From assembly GCA_035353235.1 (NCBI GenBank), contig DAOPZG010000029.1, positions 1 through 23,034 of the forward strand: 23,034 nt of DNA. Reading direction: 5' to 3'. The position numbers were made by a program, and so were the translations under genes. The stretch's first letter is position 1. Each line of letters opens with the position of its first letter. The notes below the pieces were generated by a model that was not told the DNA's origin, made no database searches, and was given only the letters and a program-made list of their open reading frames with translations. Below, piece after piece: positions 1 to 8,047 of the stretch. Origin of the DNA: CAXXOK01 sp035353235 (GTDB lineage: Bacteria > Bacillota > Clostridia > Christensenellales > Aristaeellaceae).

Positions 1-1
1 T

Positions 2-391
2 CGACTGGGCCGTTTGCCTTACCGCACGCTGGATTTCCGTTTTGAAACCCTGCCGACGGACAGTTATCAGCCGGTTGGCGTGGTGAACTACACCGTAGAC
101 CGTCCTTACACGCGCATTACGGAGTTTAAAAAGCTGACCGGGCAAAAGCTGGACGGCATAACAACGATCACGAAGGAATACCCGCGGGCCTGCGAAGCCC
201 CGGATATCCCGTATTACCCCATTCCGGACGCGGATAGCGCGGCACGGTACGCCGCTTACCGACAGAAAGCTGACGTTTGTAAAAATTTGACCCTATTAGG
301 CCGTCTGGCGGAGTATCAGTATTATAATATCGATACCATCGTTACCCGCGCGCTGGATGCGGGCCGCGCGCTGCTACGGCAGGCGCGGTAA
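2..391 (+). CDS. glf: UDP-galactopyranose mutase, C-terminal part (5' truncated by window)
   Basis: The reading frame is already open at the left edge, so the TTG at 14 is an internal codon and the true start lies outside the window. About 129 C-terminal residues are visible. They carry blocks typical of the flavoenzyme Glf: LGRLPYRTLDFRFETL near the edge, YQPVGVVNYT, TRITEFKKLTGQ, TTITKEYP, PYYPIPDADSAARYAAYR, and the closing LLGRLAEYQYYNIDTIVTRAL. The family interconverts UDP-galactopyranose and UDP-galactofuranose in the cytoplasm, supplying galactofuranose for surface glycans. The FAD-binding N-terminus cannot be seen. The glycosyltransferase gene begins 28 bases after the stop, so the two are probably one transcript. 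Identification is by recognised motifs, not by a search. Confidence 0.9.
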   Translation, partial: RLGRLPYRTLDFRFETLPTDSYQPVGVVNYTVDRPYTRITEFKKLTGQKLDGITTITKEYPRACEAPDIPYYPIPDADSAARYAAYRQKADVCKNLTLLGRLAEYQYYNIDTIVTRALDAGRALLRQAR

Positions 392-419
392 CCCACGCCG
401 AATGAAGGAAGAGGTCGCT

Positions 420-1439
420 ATGAAACTGCTGACGATCACCGTTCCCTGTTATAACTCGGCACTCTATATGGAACGGTGTATACAATCCCTGCTTCCGGGC
501 GGCGAAGAAACGGACATCCTGATTGTGGACGACGGGTCCACCGACGATACCGGCGCGATTGCGGACCGGTATGCCGCGCAGTATCCCACCATGGTCCGTG
601 TGATCCACCAGCCCAACGGCGGGCACGGCGCGGGGCTGAACCAGGGCATCCAAACCGCGCAGGGGCTTTATTTCAAAGTGGTGGACTCAGACGACCGGCT
701 GGATCGGGATTCGCTGCTGAGCCTGATGGACGTGCTGCGCGAGCATGCCGACAGTACGAATCAGTTTGACCTGCTGGTGCACAATTATGTATACGATCAG
801 GTCGGGCACGACGCGGTGTTTTCTGTCAACTACCGCGTGGCCATGAAGCCCGGCAAAGTGCAAACGTGGGAGGAGATGCGGCGCTTCCCCGTACACAAAC
901 AGTTTATGATCCACGCGCTGGTCTACCGCACCCAGATGTTACGCGATATCCCGCTGGTGCTTCCGGAGCATACGTTTTATGAGGACAACCTGTATATTTA
1001 CCTCCCTTTGCCCTACACCAAGCGTGTGTACTATCTGGATCTGCCGCTGTACGGCTATTTTATCGGCCGGGAGGATCAGTCCATCGCGGAAGGAAACATC
1101 CTGCGCCGCCTGGATCAGATTACCCATATCACCGAACTGGTGGCCACCACATACAGCCTGGAGCAGCTCAAAGCGCTGCCGAAAACCCTGTACGGGTACA
1201 TGATCAATAACTGCGCGGGGCTGCTTGCGACCACATCGGCACTGCAGTTTATCAAAGCCACGGATGAAAGCCTGGATATGAACCGCAGGATGTGGCAGGG
1301 CATCCGCAACTTTGACCCCGAGCTGTATTTAAAACTCCGTCGTAACCCGCTGGGCCGCGTCGCCTCGCCGCAGGGAGAAACGGGCCGTCGAACGCTGGTG
1401 GGCGGATACCGGTTCGTACGCAAGATGATCCGTTTTTAG
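420..1439 (+). CDS. Glycosyltransferase family 2
   Basis: This 339-residue protein has a GT-A fold N-terminus. It opens MKLLTITVPCYNSALYMERC, then has the nucleotide-binding VDDGSTDD (about residues 36-43), NGGHGAGLNQGI (about 66-77) and the metal-binding DSDD (89-92). I chose the ATG at 420 because a purine-rich GAAGGAAGAGG ribosome site lies just upstream and the family begins at this point; an in-frame upstream start at 357 would overlap glf. No membrane segment is obvious, so it is probably cytoplasmic or peripheral. It follows glf closely, so transfer of galactofuranose or a related sugar to a surface glycan is a reasonable inference, but donor and acceptor cannot be read from the sequence. 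Confidence 0.9.
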   Translation: MKLLTITVPCYNSALYMERCIQSLLPGGEETDILIVDDGSTDDTGAIADRYAAQYPTMVRVIHQPNGGHGAGLNQGIQTAQGLYFKVVDSDDRLDRDSLLSLMDVLREHADSTNQFDLLVHNYVYDQVGHDAVFSVNYRVAMKPGKVQTWEEMRRFPVHKQFMIHALVYRTQMLRDIPLVLPEHTFYEDNLYIYLPLPYTKRVYYLDLPLYGYFIGREDQSIAEGNILRRLDQITHITELVATTYSLEQLKALPKTLYGYMINNCAGLLATTSALQFIKATDESLDMNRRMWQGIRNFDPELYLKLRRNPLGRVASPQGETGRRTLVGGYRFVRKMIRF

Positions 1440-1529
1440 CCGCGATTCCGGCAAAAGCCCGGGAACGCCGGAGGGGTATACGGTAACCATTTTCACCTGT
1501 ACCGCGCGTAAAACGCAAGGAGGTTGCCC

Positions 1530-3017
1530 GTGGCAGAACACCGCCCGTGGATGCGATTGGCCCAGCGGTTGTTTACCCCGGCGGAGCAGACGCTGCTTAC
1601 GCCGTATCTTTGCGATGTGCGCGCGCGAATCGACCTGCACGAACGCTTTACCGTACCCCTGATGGACGATCATATCCGTGCGCTGCGCTGGTACGTTGAC
1701 CACGGCCTGCCGCTTGCTGACGCGATGAAACGGCTGGACCCCGTGCAACTTGGGGATTTCTACCTGCGGGAGCGCACGACGTGGTACCCGCTGGATACAG
1801 CGGCCAAGGTGTACCCGCTCAGCATGGGATTAAAGCGGATGATGATGTTCCGCATGTCATTTTACTTAAAATCACTGGTTGAGCCGGAACTGCTGCAAAT
1901 GGCGCTGGTCTACACCATGCGGCGGTTTCCCTACTTCGCCACCACGATTAAATGCGGGCTGTTCTGGCATTACATCGACAGCGCCATGCGCCGTTTCGCC
2001 GTGCAGCCGGAAACCAAACGCCCCTGCACACCCATCCGCTTAAACGCGGTCAGCTCGCCCACCTTTCGCGTGGTGTGGTACCAGAACCGGGTCAGCGTGG
2101 AGTTTTTTCACGTACTCACGGACGGCACCGGCGGCATGATCTTTCTGCGTACGCTGCTGCATACCTACCTGCAACTGCTTGGTAACGACCTGCCCGCGGA
2201 GGAGGGAATATTCCGTCTGGATGAAACCCCGAACCCGCGGGAGTGGGCGGACGATTTCCCCATGGCGGACGAAAGCCCCTCCCCGGAGGGTTTCGGCGAC
2301 AAGACCGCCCTGCAGTTGCGCGGCCTGCCGACGCTGGAGCAGCCCAGCCGTGTGCTGCATATGAATATCTCTACGGCGGAACTGCGCAAACAGGCGAAAG
2401 AGCGAAACGTAACCGTTACGACGCTGCTGCTGGGTTGCCTGATGATGGCCGCCAAGACCGCCGCAGAATCGCACGGCGGAAAAAAGAAGATTCAGGTTCA
2501 GCTGCCCGCGAACATGCGCCGGTATTATCCGTCGCGAACGCTTCGCAATTTCAGCATGTATTGCTCCATCCGCCTGCACCCTGTGGAAATGACTTCGCTT
2601 GCCGACATCCTGCCAAAAATATCCGCGCAGGTCGCCACAGGCACCAGCAAGGAGGCGCTGGACCGCACCATGACCCTTTCCCGGAAGCTGGTGCGCTATT
2701 TGAGCTGGATTCCACTGATCGTGAAACGCCCGATTGCCTACTTGCTGTACGGCCGGTTAAGCGACGGGGTTTTCACCACGACGTTCTCCAACCTTGGGGA
2801 AGTGAAGCTCCCCGCCGAAATGCGGCCCTTTGTGGAAAAATTCGATTTCGTGCTCGGTCCCCCGATCCGCAATCGTGCTAACTGCTCGCTTTGCAGCTAC
2901 GGCGACCGGGCGGTGTTTACCATCGTAAAAACCACCGCGCTGCCGGTATTTGAAAACGCTTTATACGCCCAGCTGATGCGGCTGGGACTGGAACCTTATG
3001 TGGAGGGCACGTCCTGA
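1530..3017 (+). CDS. Condensation-fold acyltransferase (alcohol acetyltransferase-like)
   Basis: A 495-residue protein of the chloramphenicol acetyltransferase/condensation-domain superfamily. The diagnostic HxxxDG motif is present as FFHVLTDGTGG (His194, Asp198, Gly199). A second half with VTVTTLLLGCLMMAA and a late TTFSNLGEVKLP segment matches the usual two-lobed fold. The start is GTG 1530, six bases after a perfect AAGGAGG; the in-frame TTG at 1524 abuts that ribosome site and is less likely. Relatives are annotated as alcohol acetyltransferases and move an acyl group from a thioester to a hydroxyl. It sits between a glycosyltransferase and a DUF6320-type membrane protein, so acylation of a surface glycan or lipid is as plausible as volatile-ester formation. 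The substrate is unknown. Confidence 0.82.
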   Translation: MAEHRPWMRLAQRLFTPAEQTLLTPYLCDVRARIDLHERFTVPLMDDHIRALRWYVDHGLPLADAMKRLDPVQLGDFYLRERTTWYPLDTAAKVYPLSMGLKRMMMFRMSFYLKSLVEPELLQMALVYTMRRFPYFATTIKCGLFWHYIDSAMRRFAVQPETKRPCTPIRLNAVSSPTFRVVWYQNRVSVEFFHVLTDGTGGMIFLRTLLHTYLQLLGNDLPAEEGIFRLDETPNPREWADDFPMADESPSPEGFGDKTALQLRGLPTLEQPSRVLHMNISTAELRKQAKERNVTVTTLLLGCLMMAAKTAAESHGGKKKIQVQLPANMRRYYPSRTLRNFSMYCSIRLHPVEMTSLADILPKISAQVATGTSKEALDRTMTLSRKLVRYLSWIPLIVKRPIAYLLYGRLSDGVFTTTFSNLGEVKLPAEMRPFVEKFDFVLGPPIRNRANCSLCSYGDRAVFTIVKTTALPVFENALYAQLMRLGLEPYVEGTS

Positions 3018-3042
3018 CGGGCAAGCCGGAAAGGAGCCGCGT

Positions 3043-3627
3043 ATGTCGATTGCGCCCATGCAGGTGCACGTTACCTACCCGGAGCAGGCGCCGCACAGTT
3101 TCTGGCGGCGCAACCACCGGGAGCTGATGCGCGCACTGTTTATATACGTTGGGTATGGCTGTCTGCTGATGAACATGCTGTACGGCGGCACGCTGTGGTC
3201 GTTGGCGGCTATCGGCGGCTTAGCTGTGTTATGGATCACCTTTTTCTACCGCCCGCTGGTGGAAAACACGGTGATTAAGAAGATTACTGACGTGGGCATT
3301 TCCGTATGCCTGTACCTGTTTTTACTGGATGGGGTATTTGGCGGCGGTTGGAGCAGTTTTGTCGCCCCGATCGTGCTGTTTTCCGATTTGATCGTAGCCG
3401 GGATCTATTTTTTGGCATATTTTAAAAAAGAAAAGCGGAATTTTTTACCGTTGTTTGAACTGGCTTCTGCCGGTCTGATCGGTATATTCTGCGCGATGGT
3501 CGGCTGGAACCGGCTGGACTGGCCGCTGTTCGTGGTGGGCGGAGTCAGCCTGGCGCTGGTGCTGCTGACCATCATTTTACACCACGACGCAATCCGGTTG
3601 GAGTTTCAGAAAAAAATCCACCGGTAA
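3043..3627 (+). CDS. DUF6320-like integral membrane protein
   Basis: A 194-residue very hydrophobic protein. After about 28 polar N-terminal residues there are five or six membrane segments, including ones around RALFIYVGYGCLLM, LWSLAAIGGLAVLWITFF, ISVCLYLFLLDGVF, FVAPIVLFSDLIVAGIYFL, SAGLIGIFCAMVG and FVVGGVSLALVLLTIIL. The C-terminus is short and basic. ATG 3043 is preceded at six bases by AAGGAG; an upstream in-frame start overlaps the acyltransferase and has no ribosome site. I recognise it as resembling the DUF6320 family, which often sits next to alcohol-acetyltransferase-like genes, and this pairing is reproduced here. The function is not known; a membrane partner of the acyltransferase is an inference from position. 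Confidence 0.7.
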   Translation: MSIAPMQVHVTYPEQAPHSFWRRNHRELMRALFIYVGYGCLLMNMLYGGTLWSLAAIGGLAVLWITFFYRPLVENTVIKKITDVGISVCLYLFLLDGVFGGGWSSFVAPIVLFSDLIVAGIYFLAYFKKEKRNFLPLFELASAGLIGIFCAMVGWNRLDWPLFVVGGVSLALVLLTIILHHDAIRLEFQKKIHR

Positions 3628-3777
3628 CGCCTTGCGCGGTAAAAGCCGAACCGGCCCACACACGGAACCAGGCTGGCTGAAGAACCGCCTATAACCCTCA
3701 GTGAAACCATTGACAAACCTCTTGCAGGCTACCAACCGCAGCTTGCTTAAAAGGTTCAGATGCTAGGAAGCAAAGGT

Positions 3778-3820
3778 GGCAAGGGGTTGAGCTTACTCGT
3801 TCGTAAGTGAACCCCTTGCC
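3778..3820. repeat. Long hairpin in non-coding DNA
   Basis: Arms GGCAAGGGGTT (3778-3788) and AACCCCTTGCC (3810-3820) are perfect 11-base inverted repeats. A nested CTTAC/GTAAG stem (3792-3796 with 3803-3807) lies inside. It is part of a roughly 240-base stretch (about 3640-3880) with no credible gene on either strand, followed by a terminator at 3866-3901. It could be a small structured RNA, the 3' region of a minus-strand transcript, or a dispersed palindromic repeat. Confidence 0.55.
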
Positions 3821-3865
3821 ATCCCGCAGCTGACAACGCAGATGAGCCTTTGTAAGCAAACTGAC

Positions 3866-3901
3866 AAAACCGCCGCGGTGCTTTTGCATCGCGGCGGTTT
3901 T
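3866..3901. terminator. Bidirectional intrinsic terminator
   Basis: A 16-base stem with a single G-T wobble (3866-3881 with 3886-3901) and a TTTT loop. The ends of the stem are AAAA and TTTT, so each strand shows a GC-rich helix running into a U tract. On the minus strand it lies 7 bases beyond the stop codon of the 40-codon ORF at 3909-4031, so it most directly serves that gene. It may also stop readthrough from the plus-strand membrane-protein gene. Confidence 0.85.
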
Positions 3902-3908
3902 GCCATTG

Positions 3909-4031
3909 TTAAGCCTTGCCCTTGGTATCTTTTCCGAGGGACGGCTTTGCGCCGTTGGAGGTCGGAACAGGTTTGCCATCCTTGCCTGCTACCGGCTTTT
4001 TGGAAGCCTCAGGACTGTTGTTCGTCTTCAT
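3909..4031 (-). CDS. Small lysine-rich hypothetical protein (40 aa)
   Basis: A 40-codon ORF starting MKTNNSPEASKKPVAGKDGK and ending KDTKGKA. It is rich in Lys, Gly, Pro, Ser and Thr, has no hydrophobic core, and is predicted to be basic and disordered. Support for a real gene is local: ATG 4031 is preceded at six bases by AAAGGAGGG, the ORF ends just before a strong intrinsic terminator, and it follows the EamA gene on the same strand by 105 bases. A possible TATAAC -10 box lies in that gap without a convincing -35 partner. I do not recognise the family. Candidate roles such as nucleic-acid binding are only suggested by the charge. Confidence 0.6.
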   Translation of the reverse strand: MKTNNSPEASKKPVAGKDGKPVPTSNGAKPSLGKDTKGKA

Positions 4032-4136
4032 GCCAAACCCTCCTTTGTGATGGCGGAGAGGTAACCCCCTCAACATTCACAGACACGTTATAGTTTCGCA
4101 TCGTGACGTTTGGGTGAAAGCAGGATGACAGAACTG

Positions 4137-5084
4137 TTAACATTCGCGGGGGCGAATCGTCTCCGCGCCGCGTTTTCGGGCAGGCAGCTGGGCCAGCACG
4201 ATGCCGCACAGCATCAGCCCGCAGCCGAGTAATTCTCTGGCGGACAGCAGTTCGCCCAGAATCGCCCACTGCGCCAGCACCGCGAACACGCTTTCCAGGC
4301 TCATCAGCAGCGACGCGACGGTAGGGTTGGTATCCCGCTGGGCGATCATCTGCAATGTGTAGCCCAGCCCGCCGCTGAGCACCCCCGCGTACAGCAGCGG
4401 TATCCACCCTTTTTCCAGCGCGGCAAGCGTCGGATGTTCGGTTGCCAGCATCACAATTCCACACAGGATCGACGTGACCAGAAATTGCAGGCAGCTCATA
4501 CGCACGCAATCGGTACGGGGAGAAAAATGGTCAATCAGCAGAATATGCACGGTAAAGGCAACCGCGCACAGCAACAGTTCCACATCCCCCGCGCCGATAG
4601 AAAGCGTATCCGTTACGCACAGCAGGAAAAGCCCCGCTGTACAAAGGCCGACCGCCAGCCATACGATCCGGCGCACAGGGCGGCGGAACAGCAGCCCGCT
4701 TAACGGCACCAGCACGATATACAGCGCCGTGACAAACCCGGCTTTGCCCGCCGAAGTGGCTTTGATGCCAAATTGCTGCAGGCTGGTGCCGAAAAACAGC
4801 GCCACACCGCAGCATACCCCGCCCAGCAGCAGCGTGCGCCGCTGCGCGGGCGTCATCTGCCGGAAGGTGCGCCCGGCATTTTCCGCCCGGCCGCCACGGC
4901 GGCGCTCCAGCGCGTCCAGAAGGCGGATGCAGGGCAGCAGCACCAGCGCCGCCACCAGCGTGCGCGCGGCGTTGAAGGTGAATGGAGACATGGAATCCAT
5001 CGCCACATCCTGCGCCACAAAGGCCGCGCCCCAGATGGCGGCGGTCAGCAGTAAAAGCAGATTGGCGCGTAACGACTTGTTCAA
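4137..5084 (-). CDS. EamA/DMT-superfamily transporter
   Basis: A 315-residue protein of the drug/metabolite transporter superfamily with two EamA repeats and about ten membrane segments. It opens NKSLRANLLLLLTAAIWGAAFVAQDVAM, the hallmark start of this family, followed by FTFNAARTLVAALVLLP. Later blocks include GKAGFVTALYIVLVPLSGLLF and the second-repeat AGVLSGGLGYTLQMIAQRDTNPTVASLLMSLESVFAVLAQWAILGE. The start is TTG 5084 with GGGAG about nine bases upstream. Members export or import small metabolites such as amino acids; the substrate cannot be assigned here. It lies 89 bases after rpiB on the same strand, with a possible terminator between them. Confidence 0.88.
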   Translation of the reverse strand: MNKSLRANLLLLLTAAIWGAAFVAQDVAMDSMSPFTFNAARTLVAALVLLPCIRLLDALERRRGGRAENAGRTFRQMTPAQRRTLLLGGVCCGVALFFGTSLQQFGIKATSAGKAGFVTALYIVLVPLSGLLFRRPVRRIVWLAVGLCTAGLFLLCVTDTLSIGAGDVELLLCAVAFTVHILLIDHFSPRTDCVRMSCLQFLVTSILCGIVMLATEHPTLAALEKGWIPLLYAGVLSGGLGYTLQMIAQRDTNPTVASLLMSLESVFAVLAQWAILGELLSARELLGCGLMLCGIVLAQLPARKRGAETIRPREC

Positions 5085-5122
5085 ATCGGTTCACTCCCAC
5101 AGGCGGCAAACAAACGCGAAGG

Positions 5123-5145
5123 AAAAGGCGCGTATTCGACGCGCC
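5123..5145 (-). terminator. Possible terminator between rpiB and the EamA gene
   Basis: On the minus strand GGCGCG (5140-5145) pairs with CGCGCC (5127-5132) around a 7-base loop and is followed by TTTTCC. The stem is short and the U tract is only four bases, so it may attenuate rather than end transcription from rpiB. Confidence 0.45.
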
Positions 5146-5173
5146 CCATTCGGTTTCGTTTACCGCGAGAAAA

Positions 5174-5626
5174 TTACGGCAGCAGCGTGCCGCCCTGATC
5201 CAGCGTCGTAATCTGCCCCACGCGGCGGGCGTGGCGGTCGCCGTCGAACCGGGAGGTAAGCCATGTGCGAACGATCATTTTGGCCAGTTCGCTGCCCACC
5301 ACCCGCGCGCCCAGCGCCAGCATGTTAGCGTTGTTATGCTCCCGGCTCATCTTGGCGGAATAGCAGTCCGAGCAGATAGCACAGCGCACACCGCGCACTT
5401 TGTTGGCGGCGATGCCGATGCCGATGCCCGTGCCGCACATCACAATCCCCAGTTCACATTCGCCGGAGGCCACCGCGCGGGCGGCGATTTCCCCGTATTT
5501 AGGATAATCCACACTGTCGTGGGAGTTGGTGCCCAGGTCTTTGTAGGGCAGGCCCATCTCCTCCAAAACAGCGATCACATGAGGTTTCAGGTCAAATCCG
5601 GCGTGGTCGCAGGCGATGGCGATCAT
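5174..5626 (-). CDS. rpiB: Ribose-5-phosphate isomerase B
   Basis: A 150-residue RpiB/LacAB-type enzyme that interconverts ribose 5-phosphate and ribulose 5-phosphate in the non-oxidative pentose phosphate pathway. Visible motifs are the opening IAIACDHAGF (Asp7, His8), VDYPKYGE, the catalytic-cysteine block IVMCGTGIGIGIAANK (Cys64), and SREHNNANMLALGARVVG near the C-terminus. I start at ATG 5626, preceded by GGAAAGGAAG; the longer in-frame ORF reaching 5713 would run through the promoter. Length is normal for the family. It is the last host gene before the phage-type cassette, which runs in the opposite direction. Confidence 0.95.
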   Translation of the reverse strand: MIAIACDHAGFDLKPHVIAVLEEMGLPYKDLGTNSHDSVDYPKYGEIAARAVASGECELGIVMCGTGIGIGIAANKVRGVRCAICSDCYSAKMSREHNNANMLALGARVVGSELAKMIVRTWLTSRFDGDRHARRVGQITTLDQGGTLLP

Positions 5627-5684
5627 GGCGCAGCGCTTCCTTTCCGATGATGAAACGTAAGCCGTTTCGAACTTCTTGCCACAT

Positions 5685-5713
5685 ATTATAACATGCCCGG
5701 CCGCCTCAAACAA
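5685..5713 (-). promoter_or_regulatory. Sigma-A-type promoter of rpiB
   Basis: On the minus strand TTGTTT (5708-5713) and a perfect TATAAT (5685-5690) are separated by exactly 17 bases. Transcription would begin near 5678, about 50 bases ahead of the rpiB start. Confidence 0.75.
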
Positions 5714-6060
5714 CCGCGTCGGCGCGAAAACAGGCGGATTGCGCCAAACGTCCGACCGGTCGATCCATCGGACGCTATCGGACTGAAAACCGGTTTATAC
5801 TGACAACGTGGAAAAGCGGGCAGGGAAACCCGCGCGGACAGCATGGATTTTCGGCGGGCTCCGGCGCCTGACGCGCCTTCACCGGCAAGGCAACTTACCG
5901 TTCTTGCCTTTATGCAATCGCCCGAACCGCAACCACTGTCCGCCGGTTTCCCGCCCTCGGGAGTGCGGCTCACCCCTCCGCGCTCCCGTTTTCCCGGTCT
6001 GTTCATTCGACGAACGCCACGACGTAATCTCTGGTCGCGGCGTTCGCCCATTTTGATATA
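5714..6060. other. Intergenic region left of the phage cassette
   Basis: About 350 bases without a credible gene on either strand. It separates the rpiB promoter from the cassette and should hold any cassette promoter, but I see no -35/-10 pair of good quality on the plus strand; a lone TATACT near 5797 has no -35 partner. Small hairpins occur, such as GGCGC/GCGCC near 5868-5880. No integrase, no repressor and no tRNA end is visible. Confidence 0.6.
6011..6054 (+). terminator. Hairpin followed by T tract just before the cassette
   Basis: CGAACGCCACGAC (6011-6023) pairs with GTCGCGGCGTTCG (6034-6046) with one A-C mismatch, and TTTT follows at 6051-6054. It could terminate leftover upstream transcription, or it could act as an attenuator in the leader of the small-terminase gene, which starts 23 bases later. 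Confidence 0.45.
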
Positions 6061-6077
6061 CGAGGTGAGATGCGCGA

Positions 6078-6683
6078 GTGAACCCGGATTGGAAGGCTCT
6101 GGCGACCGAATACGTCCAGACCGGCATTAGCCTGAAGGAACTCAGCGCAAAGTACGGCGCGCCCCTGCCCCGAGTGAAACAACACAGCGCAGCCGAACAT
6201 TGGGTGCAGCTGCGAAGCGCGTGGCGGCAGATCGCCGCTGTGCCCGCCCTGCCGCCACAGGCATCCGAAACACATCCGTCACCCCGAGTGGAGGAAGCCG
6301 ACGACCCCATGATCCCGTTGGAAGCAATTCGCGCGCAGTTAACGGTTCTATTAGCCCGCGCGGCAGGGGAGCTGGATAAACAGGTGCTGGTACACAAAAG
6401 CCGCCGGAAGGAAGTGACCTACGATGACTTTCAGGGTAAGGAAAAGCCTGTGGGAGAAACCGTGGAAGAAAACCTTCGACTGGAAGTGGTGGACGCGCTG
6501 GTGAACTGCATGGGGCTGCAGCATTTAAGCAACGCCCTGAAAACCCTGCGGGAGGTAGCGCAGGCAAACGCGGGCAGCGCCGTAGGCACGGATCGTGTAG
6601 CGGAGCTGATGCGGCGGCTGGACGAAGAAGCCGCCACCCCCGGGGAAGGAGCAAACGCCTTTGCTGAGCGCAAAACAACGTGA
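6078..6683 (+). CDS. Phage terminase small subunit-like protein
   Basis: A 201-residue protein directly upstream of the large terminase, overlapping it by 23 bases. The N-terminus (about residues 1-45: NPDWKALATEYVQTGISLKELSAKYGAP followed by VKQHSAAEHW) is a helix-turn-helix of the kind used by small terminases to bind packaging DNA. The middle is variable, and the C-terminus is helical and charged (LSNALKTLREVAQANAG), suited to oligomerisation. GTG 6078 is preceded by GAGGTGA at nine bases; the nearby ATG at 6070 opens a three-codon frame only. Assignment rests on position and the N-terminal domain, since sequence conservation in this family is low. Confidence 0.72.
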   Translation: MNPDWKALATEYVQTGISLKELSAKYGAPLPRVKQHSAAEHWVQLRSAWRQIAAVPALPPQASETHPSPRVEEADDPMIPLEAIRAQLTVLLARAAGELDKQVLVHKSRRKEVTYDDFQGKEKPVGETVEENLRLEVVDALVNCMGLQHLSNALKTLREVAQANAGSAVGTDRVAELMRRLDEEAATPGEGANAFAERKTT

Positions 6684-7890
6684 ATACCGTCGGAACGCCA
6701 CACGGGTATGGAACGTGAAAACCGGCGCCACCCGATCCGGCAAGACCTACGGGGATTATTTTCTGTTGCCCAAGCGCCTTCTGGACGGGCGGGATCGGGA
6801 AGGGCTGAATGTGATTCTGGGCAGCACCAAAGGGACGTTAACCCGCAACCTGATCCTGCCGATGCAAACCCTGTATGGCCCGGGGCTGGTCGGTGACATC
6901 CGCAGCGACAACATGGCCGTTCTATTCGGCCAGCCCTGCCACTGTCTGGGCGCGGACAGCGTGCGGCAGGTGAACCGCCTGCGCGGGAGCAGTATCAAAT
7001 ACTGCTACGGCGACGAGGTGACCACCTGGCACCCGGACGTATTCGGGATGCTGCAAAGCCGTCTGGACAAGGCCTACAGCCTGTTCGACGGCACCTGCAA
7101 CCCCGAAGGGCCTACCCACTGGTTTAAGCAGTTTCTGGACCGTGGCGGCGACGCGCTCTATCAGCAGGCTTACACGATCGACGACAACCCCTTCAACCCG
7201 CCGGACGTGGTAGCCCGCATGAAACGGGATTATGCGGGTACCGTTTATTACGACCGCTATATTCTGGGGCGCTGGGTGGCGGCAGAAGGCGCGGTATACC
7301 GGCTGTACGCCGACGACCCGGAACGTTTTGCGCTTGACCCCGCTGCGCTGTCGGCGTATCCGCTTGCCACGGCGACACTCGGCGTGGATTTTGGCGGTAA
7401 CGGTTCCGGTCATGCCTTCTGTTGTACTGGCTTTACCCGGGGGTTTGCCGGGATGGTAACGCTTGCGGAATGGTACCACAAGGGAGAAATTACCCCCGAA
7501 CGTCTGGAAGCCGCGTTTACGGATTTCGCCCGCGACTGCGTTGCCCGCTTCGGTGCGCACACCGCTTATTGCGACAGCGCCGAACCCACGCTGATCCTGG
7601 GCCTGCGCGCCGCGTGCGTGCGGGAGCGTCTTCCGGTAGAGATTCGCAAGGCGCGCAAGGGGCCGATCAACGGCCGCATCCGCTTTCTCTGCCGCCTGAT
7701 GGCAGGCGGGCGCTACCATATCCTGCGCACCTGCCCCCACACCCGCGACGCGTTAGCGACCGCGCTTTGGGACGCGCGCCACGCTACGCAGGACGTTCGC
7801 CTGGACGACGGCACCACCAACATCGACAATCTGGACGCGCTGGAATATTCCTTTGAGCCTTACATGGAAGATATGATGGGAATTGCCTGA
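6661..7890 (+). CDS. Phage terminase large subunit (PBSX/SPP1-type)
   Basis: A 409-residue packaging motor protein. Its N-terminal ATPase has Walker A GATRSGKT (22-29) and Walker B IKYCYGDE (Asp118, Glu119). The DGTCNPEGPTHWFK block (about 143-156) is typical of PBSX-family terminases. The C-terminal RNase H-like nuclease shows its acidic residues in LGVDFGGNG (Asp243), AYCDSAEP (Asp305) and the terminal NIDNLDALEYSFE (Asp389/Asp392), so both activities look intact. TTG 6661 has AAGGAG about eight bases upstream, inside the end of the small-terminase gene, indicating translational coupling. The family cuts concatemers and packs DNA into the prohead; PBSX relatives can package host DNA, which matters for the particle question. 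Confidence 0.95.
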   Translation: MLSAKQREYRRNATRVWNVKTGATRSGKTYGDYFLLPKRLLDGRDREGLNVILGSTKGTLTRNLILPMQTLYGPGLVGDIRSDNMAVLFGQPCHCLGADSVRQVNRLRGSSIKYCYGDEVTTWHPDVFGMLQSRLDKAYSLFDGTCNPEGPTHWFKQFLDRGGDALYQQAYTIDDNPFNPPDVVARMKRDYAGTVYYDRYILGRWVAAEGAVYRLYADDPERFALDPAALSAYPLATATLGVDFGGNGSGHAFCCTGFTRGFAGMVTLAEWYHKGEITPERLEAAFTDFARDCVARFGAHTAYCDSAEPTLILGLRAACVRERLPVEIRKARKGPINGRIRFLCRLMAGGRYHILRTCPHTRDALATALWDARHATQDVRLDDGTTNIDNLDALEYSFEPYMEDMMGIA

Positions 7891-8047
7891 AAGGCAAAAT
7901 GTTGCCGCGGTTACGCACGCGGCGGTGCATAACGCAAGAAGGCCATACCTGCGGGTATGGGCAGGGGCTTTCCGCTCGCGCGGGGCGCTAGGAGCGCCCC
8001 TTTGGGGAAGGGATTTGCGATCCCCTCCCCAACCTTCCCCGGGATTA

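Noticed and set aside
3698..3979. A 93-codon minus-strand ORF and an 83-codon plus-strand ORF across the region left of the EamA gene
   Set aside because: Both read through the 16-bp terminator hairpin and overlap the better supported 40-codon ORF; neither has a ribosome site.
4434..5211. Plus-strand ORFs of 89-245 codons opposite the EamA and rpiB genes
   Set aside because: They are antisense shadows of clear minus-strand genes, with low-complexity Arg/Ser/Gln-rich products and no ribosome sites.
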